Shown here: positions 8,528 to 19,100 of the stretch, piece after piece
How the letters are laid out: every line of letters starts with the position of its first letter
Numbering within the stretch: the first letter of the stretch is position 1
DNA from: an uncultured Bacteroidales bacterium
GTDB lineage: Bacteria; Bacteroidota; Bacteroidia; Bacteroidales; UBA1715
Assembly: GCA_937892155.1 (NCBI GenBank)
Contig: CALAUG010000059.1
Location: 62,001 to 126,000, forward strand
Direction: 5' to 3'
DNA: 64,000 nucleotides
Notes under the pieces: model-generated
The model's input: only the letters and a program-made list of their open reading frames with translations
Told to the model about the DNA's origin: nothing
Databases searched by the model: none
Made by a program: the position numbers and the translations under genes

Positions 8528-8665
8528 ATGGCAGACAACTATCTTGAAAAAAAATATGAGGAATATCTCATCAAAAAGGCCGAATATGAGCGAAAGAAAA
8601 AGCTGGGATTAATTCCTCAAAAAAATGTACAATCAACCAAGCAGAAAAAAAAAGATGAAGCATAG
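8528..8665 (+). CDS. Small highly charged 45-residue protein
   Basis: ATG at 8528 opens a 45-codon frame directly behind the peptidase gene. The product is Lys/Glu/Tyr-rich (MADNYLEKKYEEYLIKKAEY, then ERKKKLGLIPQ and a Lys-rich tail) and should form one amphipathic helix. The stop codon TAG lies in the loop of the transcription terminator at 8651-8676, so a ribosome finishing this ORF covers the terminator hairpin. I do not recognise the family. Tight coupling to the peptidase gene supports translation. Confidence 0.55.
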   Translation: MADNYLEKKYEEYLIKKAEYERKKKLGLIPQKNVQSTKQKKKDEA

Positions 8666-8676
8666 CTTCATCTTTT
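8651..8676 (+). terminator. Intrinsic terminator after the M42 peptidase operon
   Basis: An 11-bp stem, AAAGATGAAGC / GCTTCATCTTT, with loop ATA is followed by a T-run. It ends the clpX-peptidase operon and faces the convergent ABC permease gene. The stem core AAAGATGAAG is repeated in the terminator at 11288-11322. Confidence 0.85.
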
Positions 8677-8700
8677 TTTTACCCTTAATTTCAAACCTTT

Positions 8701-9540
8701 CTAAATCGTATCCATAAATGATTTTTCCACACGATTGAAAATCACTATTCCAATCAACATAAGAAGAATCATAAAGCAAAAACTATATGCCAACCAGAAC
8801 CATGAAAACGTACCCACACCCAACACGCTGTATTTAAACGTTTCAACAACCGACGTCATCGGATTAAGTTGGAAAATCCATTGTTTATCGGCTGGCATAG
8901 TACTAAGCGGATATATGACTGGAGTCGCATACATCCACAATTGCACACCGAACTGCAACAAAAATGTAAGGTCGCGGTATTTTGTCGTTAGCGATGAAAA
9001 AATAATACCAAAGCCCAAACTAAGACCAGCAATTATTAGTAATAATACAGGGAACAGCAATGCATATAAATTTGGAGCAACCTGTGTACCGGTCAAAATA
9101 AAATACACGTATATTATGATGAACAAAGCTAACTGAATGGCAAACTTCACCAAATTTGAAATCGTCACAGAAATAGGTACAACCAGACGAGGAAAATACA
9201 CCTTGCCAAACACACCCTGATTATCAAGAAACGTTTTGGAATTTCGATTCAAACAATCTGCAAAATAGTTCCACATAATAATACCAGCGAAATAGAACAA
9301 TATTCCAGGAACTCCATCTGTTGAAATTCCAGCCAAATTGCCAAAGACGAACAAAAACATAATTGTCGTCAAAACTGGTTGAATAACAAACCATAGAGGC
9401 CCTAAAATAGTTTGCTTATAAAACGTAACGATATCACGTTTTACGTACATACGGATTAAATCCTTGTACGCAACCAGCTCATTCAGGTTAAGACTGAAAA
9501 GACTATTTTTAGGAGATATAACGTTGACTTTCGTAGCCAT
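8701..9540 (-). CDS. ABC-2 type polysaccharide export permease (Wzm/TagG-like), no ATPase partner nearby
   Basis: This 279-residue integral membrane protein has about six hydrophobic segments and the amphipathic N-terminal region VAYKDLIRMYVKRDIVTFYKQ that precedes FxxKxxxLGPLW in Wzm/TagG permeases (here QTILGPLWFVIQPVLTT). Such permeases pair with an ATP-binding protein (Wzt/TagH) to export O-antigen or teichoic acid-like polymers. The ATPase is normally the next gene, but here the gene is followed only by the convergent clpX operon, so the partner must be encoded elsewhere. It is transcribed divergently from nadB. Confidence 0.85.
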   Translation of the reverse strand: MATKVNVISPKNSLFSLNLNELVAYKDLIRMYVKRDIVTFYKQTILGPLWFVIQPVLTTIMFLFVFGNLAGISTDGVPGILFYFAGIIMWNYFADCLNRNSKTFLDNQGVFGKVYFPRLVVPISVTISNLVKFAIQLALFIIIYVYFILTGTQVAPNLYALLFPVLLLIIAGLSLGFGIIFSSLTTKYRDLTFLLQFGVQLWMYATPVIYPLSTMPADKQWIFQLNPMTSVVETFKYSVLGVGTFSWFWLAYSFCFMILLMLIGIVIFNRVEKSFMDTI

Positions 9541-9636
9541 TACACACCAATTTTTGCAAAAATAATATTTTTATGCGCCCTACACGTTCTTATATCGTTT
9601 TTTTTAACTAGGTAGAAACACAAAGCAGAAAAATGG

Positions 9637-9644
9637 TATATTTG
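9637..9644 (+). promoter_or_regulatory. Probable -7 box (TATATTTG) of nadB
   Basis: TATATTTG fits TAnnTTTG exactly and precedes the nadB ATG by about 50 bases. The -33 element is not obvious. The rest of the 155-base gap 9541-9695 shows nothing else. Confidence 0.55.
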
Positions 9645-9695
9645 TGCAATGTTCTTAAATTTATAAGATTCATATTATCGTAATAAAAATTTTCA

Positions 9696-11270
9696 ATGAG
9701 AATTACTACTGATTACTTGGTTATCGGTTCGGGATTGGCAGGACTCAGTTTTGCCCTCAAAGTTGCAGAAACAGGAACCGTTACTATTATTTCAAAGACG
9801 AAACTTGACGAAACTAATACTTCGTATGCACAAGGTGGAATTGCCGCCGTGTTGGAAACGTCAGAATCCGATAATTTCAGTAAACATATAGAAGACACAC
9901 TCATCGCCGGAGCTGGCATTTGCGACCGCGCAGCAGTTGAAAAAGTTGTCGAATACGCTCCTACCGCCATAAAAGATTTGGTTTCGTGGGGAACACAATT
10001 TGACAAAGACGACGACAACCAATCGTTCGACTTACATAGAGAAGGTGGCCACAGCAAACACCGTATTCTTCACCATAAAGACAACACTGGTTTTGAAGTG
10101 CAACGTGCATTATGTGAAAAAGTACGAGGACACAAAAACATCACAATTTATGAGAATTTTTTTGCCGTTGACTTAATTACCAAGCACCACTTGGGCATGT
10201 TAGTAAAACGTCATCAGCCAGACATACAATGTTATGGAGTTTATGCTTTAAATCTTACGAATCACGAAGTTGTAACAATTTTGGCAAAGGCAACAATGCT
10301 TGCGACTGGTGGTGCTGGTCAATTGTTTTTAACAACCACTAACCCTGTAGTTGCAACAGGAGACGGATTTGCAATGGTTTATCGTGCAAAAGGTATTGTT
10401 GACAACATGGAATTCGTTCAATTCCACCCCACAGCACTCTACAATCCAAGTGAATCACCGAATTTCCTAATTACAGAAGCCATGCGTGGATTCGGCGCCA
10501 TACTTCGTAACAAAGACGGCGAAGCATTTATGACACGGTATGACGAACGGGGCAACTTGGCTCCACGTGATATTGTTGCACGCGCAATTGACAACGAAAT
10601 GAAGAAAAACGGCGACGACCACGTGTATTTAGACTGCCGTCATTTGGAAGCAGAAGCTTTAAAAGAACATTTTCCACATATTTACGAAAAATGCCTAAGC
10701 ATAGGAATCGACATTACCAAAGATATGATTCCCGTCACACCGGCAGCCCACTATTTTTGCGGTGGCGTAAAAGTTGACTTGGAAGGACGTACATCAATAA
10801 AATACTTATATGCAGCTGGTGAAACTACCTGCACAGGACTACACGGAGGAAACCGTCTTGCATCAAACAGTTTGTTGGAAGCAATCGCATACGCCGATTT
10901 CGCATCAAAAACTGCAATGAAGGAAAAAGACGAAAACGAATGGAAGACGAATATTCCAGATTGGGATGACGAAGGAACTTCACATCCGGAAGAAATGATT
11001 CTTATCACCCAAAGTTTAAAAGAAGTACGGCAAATTTTAAGCAACTACGTAGGAATTGTACGAAGCGAAGTAAGATTAAAACGTGCATTTAACCGTTTGT
11101 GGACAATATATTCCGAAACGGAAGAATTATATCAGCAAACGAAACTTTCACGAAAATTGTGCGAATTACGTAACTTAATACAAGTTGGCTATTTAGTTAT
11201 TAAAGCTGCAAAAGCACGTAAAGAAAGCGTTGGAGCGCACTTTATGGCAGATCATCCGACAAAGAAATAG
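9696..11270 (+). CDS. nadB: L-aspartate oxidase NadB
   Basis: NadB oxidises L-aspartate to iminoaspartate, the first step of de novo NAD synthesis; in anaerobes fumarate can replace oxygen. The 524-residue flavoprotein begins with the FAD-binding motif VIGSGLAGLSFALKVA. It has SYAQGGIAAV, the substrate motif LHREGGHSKHRILHHKD-TG, ATGGAGQLFLTTTNP, QFHPTAL and AGETTCTGLHGGNRLASNSLLE, followed by a C-terminal helical domain. All main family residues appear intact. nadA and nadC are not in the window. A separate NAD synthetase gene lies at 31198. Confidence 0.95.
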   Translation: MRITTDYLVIGSGLAGLSFALKVAETGTVTIISKTKLDETNTSYAQGGIAAVLETSESDNFSKHIEDTLIAGAGICDRAAVEKVVEYAPTAIKDLVSWGTQFDKDDDNQSFDLHREGGHSKHRILHHKDNTGFEVQRALCEKVRGHKNITIYENFFAVDLITKHHLGMLVKRHQPDIQCYGVYALNLTNHEVVTILAKATMLATGGAGQLFLTTTNPVVATGDGFAMVYRAKGIVDNMEFVQFHPTALYNPSESPNFLITEAMRGFGAILRNKDGEAFMTRYDERGNLAPRDIVARAIDNEMKKNGDDHVYLDCRHLEAEALKEHFPHIYEKCLSIGIDITKDMIPVTPAAHYFCGGVKVDLEGRTSIKYLYAAGETTCTGLHGGNRLASNSLLEAIAYADFASKTAMKEKDENEWKTNIPDWDDEGTSHPEEMILITQSLKEVRQILSNYVGIVRSEVRLKRAFNRLWTIYSETEELYQQTKLSRKLCELRNLIQVGYLVIKAAKARKESVGAHFMADHPTKK

Positions 11271-11287
11271 TTAAAAAATAAGAGATC

Positions 11288-11322
11288 AAAAAAAGATGAA
11301 GTTTTCACTTCATCTTTTTTTT
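11288..11322. terminator. Bidirectional terminator between nadB and purN
   Basis: AAAAAAAGATGAAG and CTTCATCTTTTTTTT pair around a TTTTCA loop, with A-run and T-run on the two sides, so the hairpin can terminate both convergent genes. Confidence 0.85.
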
Positions 11323-11334
11323 ACTACAGTGCAA

Positions 11335-11904
11335 CTATTTACATTTTCCAAGAATATTCCTCACTACTTGAGGATAATATTCATATTCCAATTGATGAAC
11401 ACGTTGGGCTAGCACTTCCGGAGTATCATTGGGCAACACCAGACATTCTTTCTGAAAAACAATTTCGCCACTATCAAAAAATTCGTTCACCAAATGAATG
11501 GTAATACCACTTTTTCCCTCTTTATTGGCTATGACAGCTTCGTGTACGTGTATCCCAAACATCCCCTTTCCACCATATTTGGGAAGCAACGAAGGATGAA
11601 TATTGAGGATTTTATTATCAAAGGCCGATAATATATTTGACGGAATAAATAGCATAAAACCAGCCAATACAATAAATTCAACCTGTTCTTTACGCAGCAA
11701 ATCATAAATCATTGACGACTCGTAAAAATCCTCTTTTGAGAATACAGTAACAGGAACATTCAAATTTTGAGCACGTTCAATAACCTTTGCTTTAGGATTA
11801 TTACAATACACCCGAGTGACAAAAATGTCCGTTTGAGCAAAAGTTCGTATTAAATTTTCGGCATTTGTCCCCGAACCCGAGGCAAAAATCGCTATATTTT
11901 TCAT
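11335..11904 (-). CDS. purN: Phosphoribosylglycinamide formyltransferase PurN
   Basis: PurN transfers a formyl group from 10-formyl-tetrahydrofolate to GAR in purine synthesis. The 189-residue protein starts MKNIAIFASGSGTNAENLIR, the phosphate-binding start of the family. It has the folate-site signature ILNIHPSLLPKYGGKGMFG and the catalytic segment GITIHLVNEFFDSGEIVFQ, which includes the conserved Asp. Length fits (about 185-215). It stands alone, convergent with nadB and divergent from acpP. Confidence 0.95.
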   Translation of the reverse strand: MKNIAIFASGSGTNAENLIRTFAQTDIFVTRVYCNNPKAKVIERAQNLNVPVTVFSKEDFYESSMIYDLLRKEQVEFIVLAGFMLFIPSNILSAFDNKILNIHPSLLPKYGGKGMFGIHVHEAVIANKEGKSGITIHLVNEFFDSGEIVFQKECLVLPNDTPEVLAQRVHQLEYEYYPQVVRNILGKCK

Positions 11905-12076
11905 AAAACCTGTTAATATCTATTTAATAACTTTTCTAATGCAAAAATATAAATATTTGAGTTTCAGCGCAAAAAGTTTTTCAACAATAAAAGATTGTGG
12001 TGATTTTCTTTTTTGTATAAAAAAAAAGGTCGTTATTTGCAGACGAAAAGATGTTTAATAACTAAATTTTAAAACT

Positions 12077-12316
12077 ATGTCAGAAGTAGAATCAAAAGTT
12101 AAAGCTATTATCGTAGAAAAACTAGGTGTTGATGCTAGCGAAGTTACTAACGAAGCAAACTTCACAAACGACTTGGGTGCAGATTCTTTGGATACAGTAG
12201 AATTAATTATGGAATTTGAAAAAGAATTTGGTATTTCAATTCCTGACGACCAGTCAGAAAACATTGCAACTGTTGGAGATGCAATAGCTTATATTGAAAA
12301 CAATATAAACAAGTAG
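12077..12316 (+). CDS. acpP: Acyl carrier protein
   Basis: This 79-residue acidic protein carries growing fatty-acyl chains on a phosphopantetheine arm attached to Ser37 in the motif DLGADSLDTVELIMEFEKEF. It lies 18 bases before fabF and starts the acpP-fabF-rnc operon common in bacteria. The gap upstream (11905-12076) is AT-rich and contains TTATTTG-like sequence that may be part of its promoter, but no clean consensus was found. Confidence 0.97.
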   Translation: MSEVESKVKAIIVEKLGVDASEVTNEANFTNDLGADSLDTVELIMEFEKEFGISIPDDQSENIATVGDAIAYIENNINK

Positions 12317-12334
12317 AATTCTTTAATTACTTCT

Positions 12335-13591
12335 ATGGAGTTAAAAAGAGTTGTAGTCACCGGTATGGGTGGAATTACACCAATTGGTAATTCCGTAGAA
12401 GAAATTTTTAAAAATCTCACAAATGGAACGAGTGGTAGTGGTCCTATCACTCGTTTTAATGCAGAAAACTGCAAGACTCGTTTTGCTTGCGAGGTTAAGG
12501 GTTTCAATCCTGAATTATACATGGATAAAAAGGAAGCCCGCAAAATGGATTTATTTGAACAATTCGCTGTAGCTGCTACAAAAGAATGTTTAGATGACTC
12601 CAAAATTGATTTAGAAGCAATCAACAAAGATAGAATCGGTGTTATTTGGGGAACTGGCATCGGTGGATTAGGATCATACGAACCTGAAATTATGGAGTTT
12701 TACTCTAATGGTTGTGGAACGCCAAAATTCAGTCCATTTACTATTCCCAAACTGATACCAAATATGGCAGCAGGCCAGATTTCCATAAAATTTGGACTAC
12801 GTGGATTAAGTTACTCAACTTCTTCTGCCTGCGCATCTTCTTCACACGCAATAATAGACGCATTCAACAATATTCGTTTAGGAAAAGCTGATATGATTAT
12901 TTCTGGAGGTTCTGAAGCTCCAATAAACATCAGCGGTATTGGTGGATTCAACGCAATGAAAGCATTGTCGGAAAACAATGACGAAATGGAAACGGCATGT
13001 CGTCCATTTGACGCTACACGCGACGGTTTTGTCATGGCAGAAGGCGGTGTTGCGTTATTATTGGAAGAATTGGAGCACGCAAAGAAACGCGGGGCGACTA
13101 TCTATGCGGAAATCGTCGGCGGTGGATTAACGTCCGATGCATATCATTTAACTGCTCCACATCCAGAAGGATTAGGAACAATCAATGTGATGAAATATGC
13201 AATAGAAGAAGCCGGAATTAAACCTGCAGATATTGATTATATTAATGTGCACGGTACTTCCACTCCTATCGGTGATGTGATTGAACTTGCTTCTATCCAA
13301 AAATTATTTGGTGATGATGTCTACAATGTAAACATCAGTTCTACGAAGTCTATGACAGGCCACATGCTTGGCGCAGCAGGTGCTATGGAAGCTATGGCAT
13401 CGATCTTTGCAATACAAACAGGAATTATTCCTCCGACTATCAATTTCAAACAATTAGACGAAAAAATTGATAAAAATCTAAATCTTACGCTGAACAAAGC
13501 TCAAAAACGCGATGTTACATACGTGTTAAGCAACACATTCGGCTTTGGAGGTCACAATAGTTCCATCGTCTTAAAAAAATACAGTGAATAA
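12335..13591 (+). CDS. fabF: 3-oxoacyl-ACP synthase II FabF
   Basis: FabF condenses malonyl-ACP with acyl-ACP during fatty-acid elongation. The 418-residue thiolase-fold protein has the nucleophile Cys166 in SSACASSSHAI and the two catalytic histidines in NVHGTSTPIGD (about residue 306) and MTGHMLGAAGAMEAM (about 343). The C-terminus NTFGFGGHNSSIVLKK is typical. The start MELKRVVVTGMGGITPIG is standard. Its stop overlaps the GTG start of rnc. Confidence 0.97.
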   Translation: MELKRVVVTGMGGITPIGNSVEEIFKNLTNGTSGSGPITRFNAENCKTRFACEVKGFNPELYMDKKEARKMDLFEQFAVAATKECLDDSKIDLEAINKDRIGVIWGTGIGGLGSYEPEIMEFYSNGCGTPKFSPFTIPKLIPNMAAGQISIKFGLRGLSYSTSSACASSSHAIIDAFNNIRLGKADMIISGGSEAPINISGIGGFNAMKALSENNDEMETACRPFDATRDGFVMAEGGVALLLEELEHAKKRGATIYAEIVGGGLTSDAYHLTAPHPEGLGTINVMKYAIEEAGIKPADIDYINVHGTSTPIGDVIELASIQKLFGDDVYNVNISSTKSMTGHMLGAAGAMEAMASIFAIQTGIIPPTINFKQLDEKIDKNLNLTLNKAQKRDVTYVLSNTFGFGGHNSSIVLKKYSE

Positions 13592-14312
13592 CTTTTCCGA
13601 AAAACTGCATTTACTCTTTGTAAATCCCCAAGACAAAGAGTTGTATTGTTATTTACATAGAATTCTCAAATTTTATCCTAAACATATTGATTTGTATAAA
13701 CTTTGCTTTATACATCGTTCCTCCACACAATCCTATAAATTGGGATGCAACGAACGTTTAGAATACCTTGGAGACGCAATTTTAGACAGCATAACCGCAG
13801 ATTATCTTTACGACAAATATCCAAAACTCAAAGAAGGAAATCTGTCAGAAATACGAGCTTCCATAGTTAGTAGAAAAAATCTAAATGCCATAGGATTACA
13901 ATTACAATTACAAAAACACATATTGGCACGAATACCTCAACTCCGTCACAACGATGCGGTTGGGAATTGTTTGGAAGCACTTATCGGAGCAATATACAAA
14001 GACAAAGGATATTCAAAAGCAAAACAGTTTATTGTAGAAACCATCATTATTCCGCACATACGTACTTCTAAATCGCAAGACGATTATAAAAACTATAAAA
14101 GCACCATTCTACAATATTGTCAAAAAACCAAATTTGCTATTGAATTTAAAACAGAAGCGACAGGTGAGAAAAGCTCATCATTTCTATCCGAAATACATGT
14201 AAACAATCAAAAAGTAGCAGAAGCTACAGGAAGAAGCAAAAAAGCTGCAGAACAAGAAGCTGCGCGAATTGCCTTATCAAAGAAATCTCAGTTTGCAACC
14301 CAAGCAAACTAA
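13584..14312 (+). CDS. rnc: Ribonuclease III
   Basis: RNase III cleaves double-stranded RNA in rRNA and mRNA processing. The catalytic signature NERLEYLGDAILDSITADYLY is intact, with the second acidic cluster in GNCLEALIGAIYKDKGY. A dsRNA-binding domain follows from about residue 170 (YKSTILQYCQKTKFAIEFK ... KKAAEQEAARIALSK). I use the GTG start at 13584, which overlaps the fabF stop by eight bases. The stop overlaps the stop of the convergent porin gene by three bases. Confidence 0.93.
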   Translation: MNNFSEKLHLLFVNPQDKELYCYLHRILKFYPKHIDLYKLCFIHRSSTQSYKLGCNERLEYLGDAILDSITADYLYDKYPKLKEGNLSEIRASIVSRKNLNAIGLQLQLQKHILARIPQLRHNDAVGNCLEALIGAIYKDKGYSKAKQFIVETIIIPHIRTSKSQDDYKNYKSTILQYCQKTKFAIEFKTEATGEKSSSFLSEIHVNNQKVAEATGRSKKAAEQEAARIALSKKSQFATQAN

Positions 14313-16189
14313 TTATAAAACAACCAAGAAATACCAAAAGAGACTGTACCGTTTGACTGCGGATACCCTGCAATAGCATATTTTTTCTCTTTCAGCAATG
14401 CATATAAACTCGTATACTTTACGTATAGTTTTATTGGTTTATATTTTATCGTTGCAAACACATTGATAATTGGGAAACCGCCATATTCGTATTTGCTTTG
14501 TGGTATAAAATCACCTAAAGAAGCATCGTACGTTGGTGTTTTATAAGAAGGATAATACAACACTTCTCCACCAAATCCGAAATGTATCAACTTTTTCAAA
14601 AATGCGCCTTGAAAAGCCAAAGAGTTATAAGTGGCCCATGTTGGATATTCCTGATAACCAACTGAAATATTTTGAAAGAGTAATCCATTTTTCATCACAA
14701 TGTGCCAAAAACGACTCGTTTTATCGAGTTTTGCAGTGAACGCATTTCCTGATTCGTGTGTTTGCTGCAACATACCAGTTTCATCAAAAGCAACATAATC
14801 TTTCATTGCATAATAATGAAACTCTGCGTCCATATTTCCCCATGACGAGGAGATTGTGGCACCCAAATCAAGTATTTTTTCCGAATCAAAATCCGTTGTC
14901 CATGTTCTATGATTGGATTCGTACAGATAGTACACCGTAGGTCTATATAAATTTGCATAATTCTGCGACAACGAAATATCCAATTCTTCTTCACCAATAG
15001 TAAAACATTTTTCAATGTTTGTATATATGTTATAGACTCCCTTATCATCACCGGCAAAATAAAATCTATGTTTGTGTGAAATATTTATACTATCCGGCAA
15101 CATAACATCAAATGTTCCTTCATAAAATTCCGAATTTGTAAAATCCTCAGGAATTGAATAATCATAATCGTGATAAACAGAAGAGTTATATTCCATTCCT
15201 ACTGCAAAATCGGCGACAAATTTAGTTTTGTGAACCGTTCTTTGAAATTCAAAAAATAACTGGCTGACCAAATTTTTATCAAGTAAGGAATCATTTGTTG
15301 CCGTGGAATCAAACAAAACATTAGTATAAAATTCAGTATCTGGATATTTATCGTTGTATGAACGTTTTATGGAGGTATAATTCAGTTTGTACCCAATTGC
15401 ATTTTTGTAAGAAAGCACATCTAACGACAAACTATCTTCCTTAGCCTTTCTACCCAAATTCCATTTTTGCATAAAATCAACAGTCTGAAAATGGAGAGAC
15501 GATGACGCATTAGGAAATTTCATACGAAGTAATTTTGCATAATTAAGCAATGAATCTTCTGCAATACCACCATTTTCCTGACGTTCTATAGCATTATATC
15601 CATACTTAAATGTTGTAGAAAAACGAGGTCCATAATATACAATCCACGGAGAAACGTGACGGCCTTTTATTGCCTGATTGTCGTACTCGCCCATAGTCTT
15701 ATAAAAATTCAAATCAAGACCTACATTACAATATTTATTAATGTTTTGTGTATGAGTAAATTTCGCCGTCTGTTCGCTATTCAAGCCTTGCGAATAAAAC
15801 AAATTAGAATATGGTTTTGGTGTTGTATAATCCGGCATATCACTGGAAGAAATCAACGCTGTTTCGTATGGATGCAGCATAAATTGATGATCATTTGGAG
15901 AAAATAACAACGAAAACGATGGAGACGCATATTCTGCAACATTTACAAGATAATCGGCTATGCTTCCGTTTGGTTCGTACAAATAAAAGAAATCCATACT
16001 TGTATCCATATCAATACGATTACGGTGTGTATGAGTAAGATTATACTCCCACATATAGATTTCTTTTACAACCGTAGTATCCTTGTCTTTTTCATCCTTT
16101 GGATTATTTTCAGCAAAACAAAAAACCGATGACAACGAGAAGCCAACGAGCAATAAGACCTGTAATATATTGTGTTTATATTTTCCCAT
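14309..16189 (-). CDS. Putative outer-membrane beta-barrel (Porin_10-like)
   Basis: The 626-residue protein has a signal peptide (MGKYKHNILQVLLLVGF...CFA) and then alternating polar/aromatic strands throughout, ending in VSFGISWLFYN, whose terminal aromatic pattern suits BAM recognition. The start of the mature protein, with EIYMWEYNLTHTHRNRIDMD, FFYLYEPNG and LGDF-type turns, resembles the putative porin family Porin_10 of Bacteroidota. Substrate is unknown. It starts four bases after sprA on the same strand and so is likely co-transcribed with it. Confidence 0.75.
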   Translation of the reverse strand: MGKYKHNILQVLLLVGFSLSSVFCFAENNPKDEKDKDTTVVKEIYMWEYNLTHTHRNRIDMDTSMDFFYLYEPNGSIADYLVNVAEYASPSFSLLFSPNDHQFMLHPYETALISSSDMPDYTTPKPYSNLFYSQGLNSEQTAKFTHTQNINKYCNVGLDLNFYKTMGEYDNQAIKGRHVSPWIVYYGPRFSTTFKYGYNAIERQENGGIAEDSLLNYAKLLRMKFPNASSSLHFQTVDFMQKWNLGRKAKEDSLSLDVLSYKNAIGYKLNYTSIKRSYNDKYPDTEFYTNVLFDSTATNDSLLDKNLVSQLFFEFQRTVHKTKFVADFAVGMEYNSSVYHDYDYSIPEDFTNSEFYEGTFDVMLPDSINISHKHRFYFAGDDKGVYNIYTNIEKCFTIGEEELDISLSQNYANLYRPTVYYLYESNHRTWTTDFDSEKILDLGATISSSWGNMDAEFHYYAMKDYVAFDETGMLQQTHESGNAFTAKLDKTSRFWHIVMKNGLLFQNISVGYQEYPTWATYNSLAFQGAFLKKLIHFGFGGEVLYYPSYKTPTYDASLGDFIPQSKYEYGGFPIINVFATIKYKPIKLYVKYTSLYALLKEKKYAIAGYPQSNGTVSFGISWLFYN

Positions 16190-16192
16190 ATT

Positions 16193-19100
16193 TTACATTA
16201 ACGAGAATCTCATATTAATACCTCCACTTGTGGTAGACGTTCTATATCCATTGGTAAGAGGTTGATTCATTGTATATTCCAAATATAAGCGGAACGTTAT
16301 TCGTTCGCTCAACATGTATTCTGCATAGGCTTTCATTGCATACGATTTTGTTCCCGAAATTTTGCGGGTAATATCTTCTGCAATATTTCTACGAATTGTT
16401 TGGTTGTCACGAATTGACAGATCAAAACGCACAGTCATATCATTTTCAAAATGATGGTTATTGCCAGCTGTTTTAACATTGATTTTTAAATCTTCAAAAA
16501 CGTATCCTGCACCAACAACATATTCAAAATTTGAGACCTCAGAAATTTCAGTGTTTGTAAACGACAACGTTACGGTTCTATTACGTCTCAATTCTAATTT
16601 TGCCGTAAAATTACTCTTTAACTTGGAATCAAAACCAATCAACGGATTTAAACGTTCTGAAATGCCGACCGTTGACACATCATATTCAGGCGACAGATAA
16701 AGCGAGCCGTCAATTGGGTCAATATAAAAGTCATCTTCATACATATTGCCTGACGAAAATGTTTCGTACGATCCCATTGAATAGTTTGAAGTATAAGCAT
16801 GATTGATATTAACCGACTTGAAGTATTTCTTGAAGAACGGCAATTTTGAAAGTCCGTTGTAAGTTACCTTCCAGTTAAGCGAACGAAGGAACATTTTAAA
16901 GCTAGAAAATACAGGGACAAAATACGTATTGATATTGACATCGTTGGCAGACTGTCCTGTATATGCCGAGAAGAAAGCAGGAATCAACACATCCTGAGAC
17001 ATTTCGTTATACAAACTCGGGAATCCAGTTTCAATATCTGTCTCATACTGATTACCTATGTTTTGTTGCGCCAAGCGATGTGCAATTGTAATACGATTCT
17101 TTTTAAATTGTTCGTATGCTTTATCGGAATTAAATGCAGATGACAATGTATTTGTGGTAATTGAGAAATTACCATTGGTCAATCTGTTTCGTTCGTTTTC
17201 TTCCTGATTGCCCCACAAGTATTTGCTATAATTATGGGAATAACTTCTTTCGTTTGAAAGCGTTATTTTCATATTTCTTATAGGTTCCAAAGATGATTGG
17301 ATTTTTAGACGATTTGAAAACGTATATTTTAATTTTTCGCTGATATTATCATTGTCAACCAACCAATTGTCCGTCGTTAAATAATCCTCCAAATCGTCAG
17401 GAACAAAACCCCACACATACGGGAATTTTGGCGTCATTGAGCCAGAGAATGGTTTATTCAAGCCAAATATTTGAGAACCATATTTGTAACCCGGAACATA
17501 CGAACCTTCCGACTGAGTATAACTGATTGTTGCTGTTTTAAACATCATCAACGTATTTGCAACGTGATCAAATGGAGTTGAAACAACATCTTTTTTTCCA
17601 ACAACGGTTATCTTACCGTGTTCAACCTCCTCTTTACAAGTAACCTGTATTTTCTTTGGCGACAAAACCTTTGTTTCCGCAGGTACCAATTGACCATCCT
17701 CATCCATAACAGTAACTTTTACTTCTGTCGTTCCCAATTTATGATTGATAATGGCTATATTATCTGAATTCGTTTTGAAATTATCTTTTGTAAATTTAAC
17801 TGTTTCTTTCTTCTTCTGAACTTTTGTCTTATTATTTGCCGTAGACGTCGTTTTCATTCTCTTTTGTACACCAGCAAGATATTTCGACTTACTATATAGC
17901 TTTGTAAAGTTCAATGTACCGTCAACAGTATGAGTTCCTGAATTGGTTATATAATTACCCCAGTCAACATCATCTTCTTCTGTGGTTTCTGTACCCATTT
18001 GCCAGTTATAGGTTCCTGCATACTTATAATTCAAAGTAGTCCAATCCAAAATTGAGATTTTATTGATTGGTACCTGCCAAGTCAAATTCCATTTTTGATT
18101 AAATTCCATATTTTCACCAAACGTCTTGGCACTATTCCATACCTCGCGTTTGTACTCCTTCCAGACTTCTTCATCAGACTTATCTATCACGCCTGCAGGT
18201 TCATTCAAACGGGAATCGTTGGATGCATTATATGACAATTTCAATCCTTTTGATATTGGATAATTTACGCTATACGTACGATACCAATAGAACCACTTGC
18301 TTGCTGTTTTTGGTAATTCAAAATTATATGCCGATAAATTTCTCCGTTGTTGTTCCTTGTACACCCTATCCCATTCGCTTTTAAATGACACGCTTGCTGG
18401 CAGCAAATAGAAGTTGAAATCTTTTATGAGTTTGATTTTATTTGACTTAAACGGCTGATAATTCTTCGGACGCATGTTATATGAATAATTAAAGGCCGCT
18501 TTATACTGATGTTTATAATCTTCCTGATAATCAACATCGTGCGAACGATAGCGATTGTATGCGAATGTCCCCGAAAAGTTAGTGATATTAAACGGATGCT
18601 GTTTCTTTGGCGTACGTGCCAACTTAACATTCGTAAAGTTATAACTGAAATTCTGAGTATATTCACGGGCGATGTTCAACAAAGAATCACGTTCACGTTC
18701 GCTCGACAAATTTGACAACGAGCGAGACAATGTAATGTCAGGATTGGTCGGATCGTATTGTGGTGTTATATAAACTTCCGACAAGTCAACATAGAACGGC
18801 AAAACAAGTTTCCACGATTCAGGGAAGAATTTATGCAGTGCAACGCTTGATGCGACATCATATTGATACAAATTTTCGGTACTACGTTCAAAAACTTTTT
18901 GATCGACACTACCAAATCCAGGTTTGCTAATTTTTCCAGCCAACGAAACAGTGGCAAAGTCAGCAAGGCTTGTACGAACAGAACCGACAGTGGCCCATCC
19001 ACTTTGGTCATTCATATCTGTTAGACGAAGTTCGTTAAACCAAACAATTCCAGACTTTTTCAAACCATCATCGTTAGGATTTGAGGATTTCTTTTTTCTA

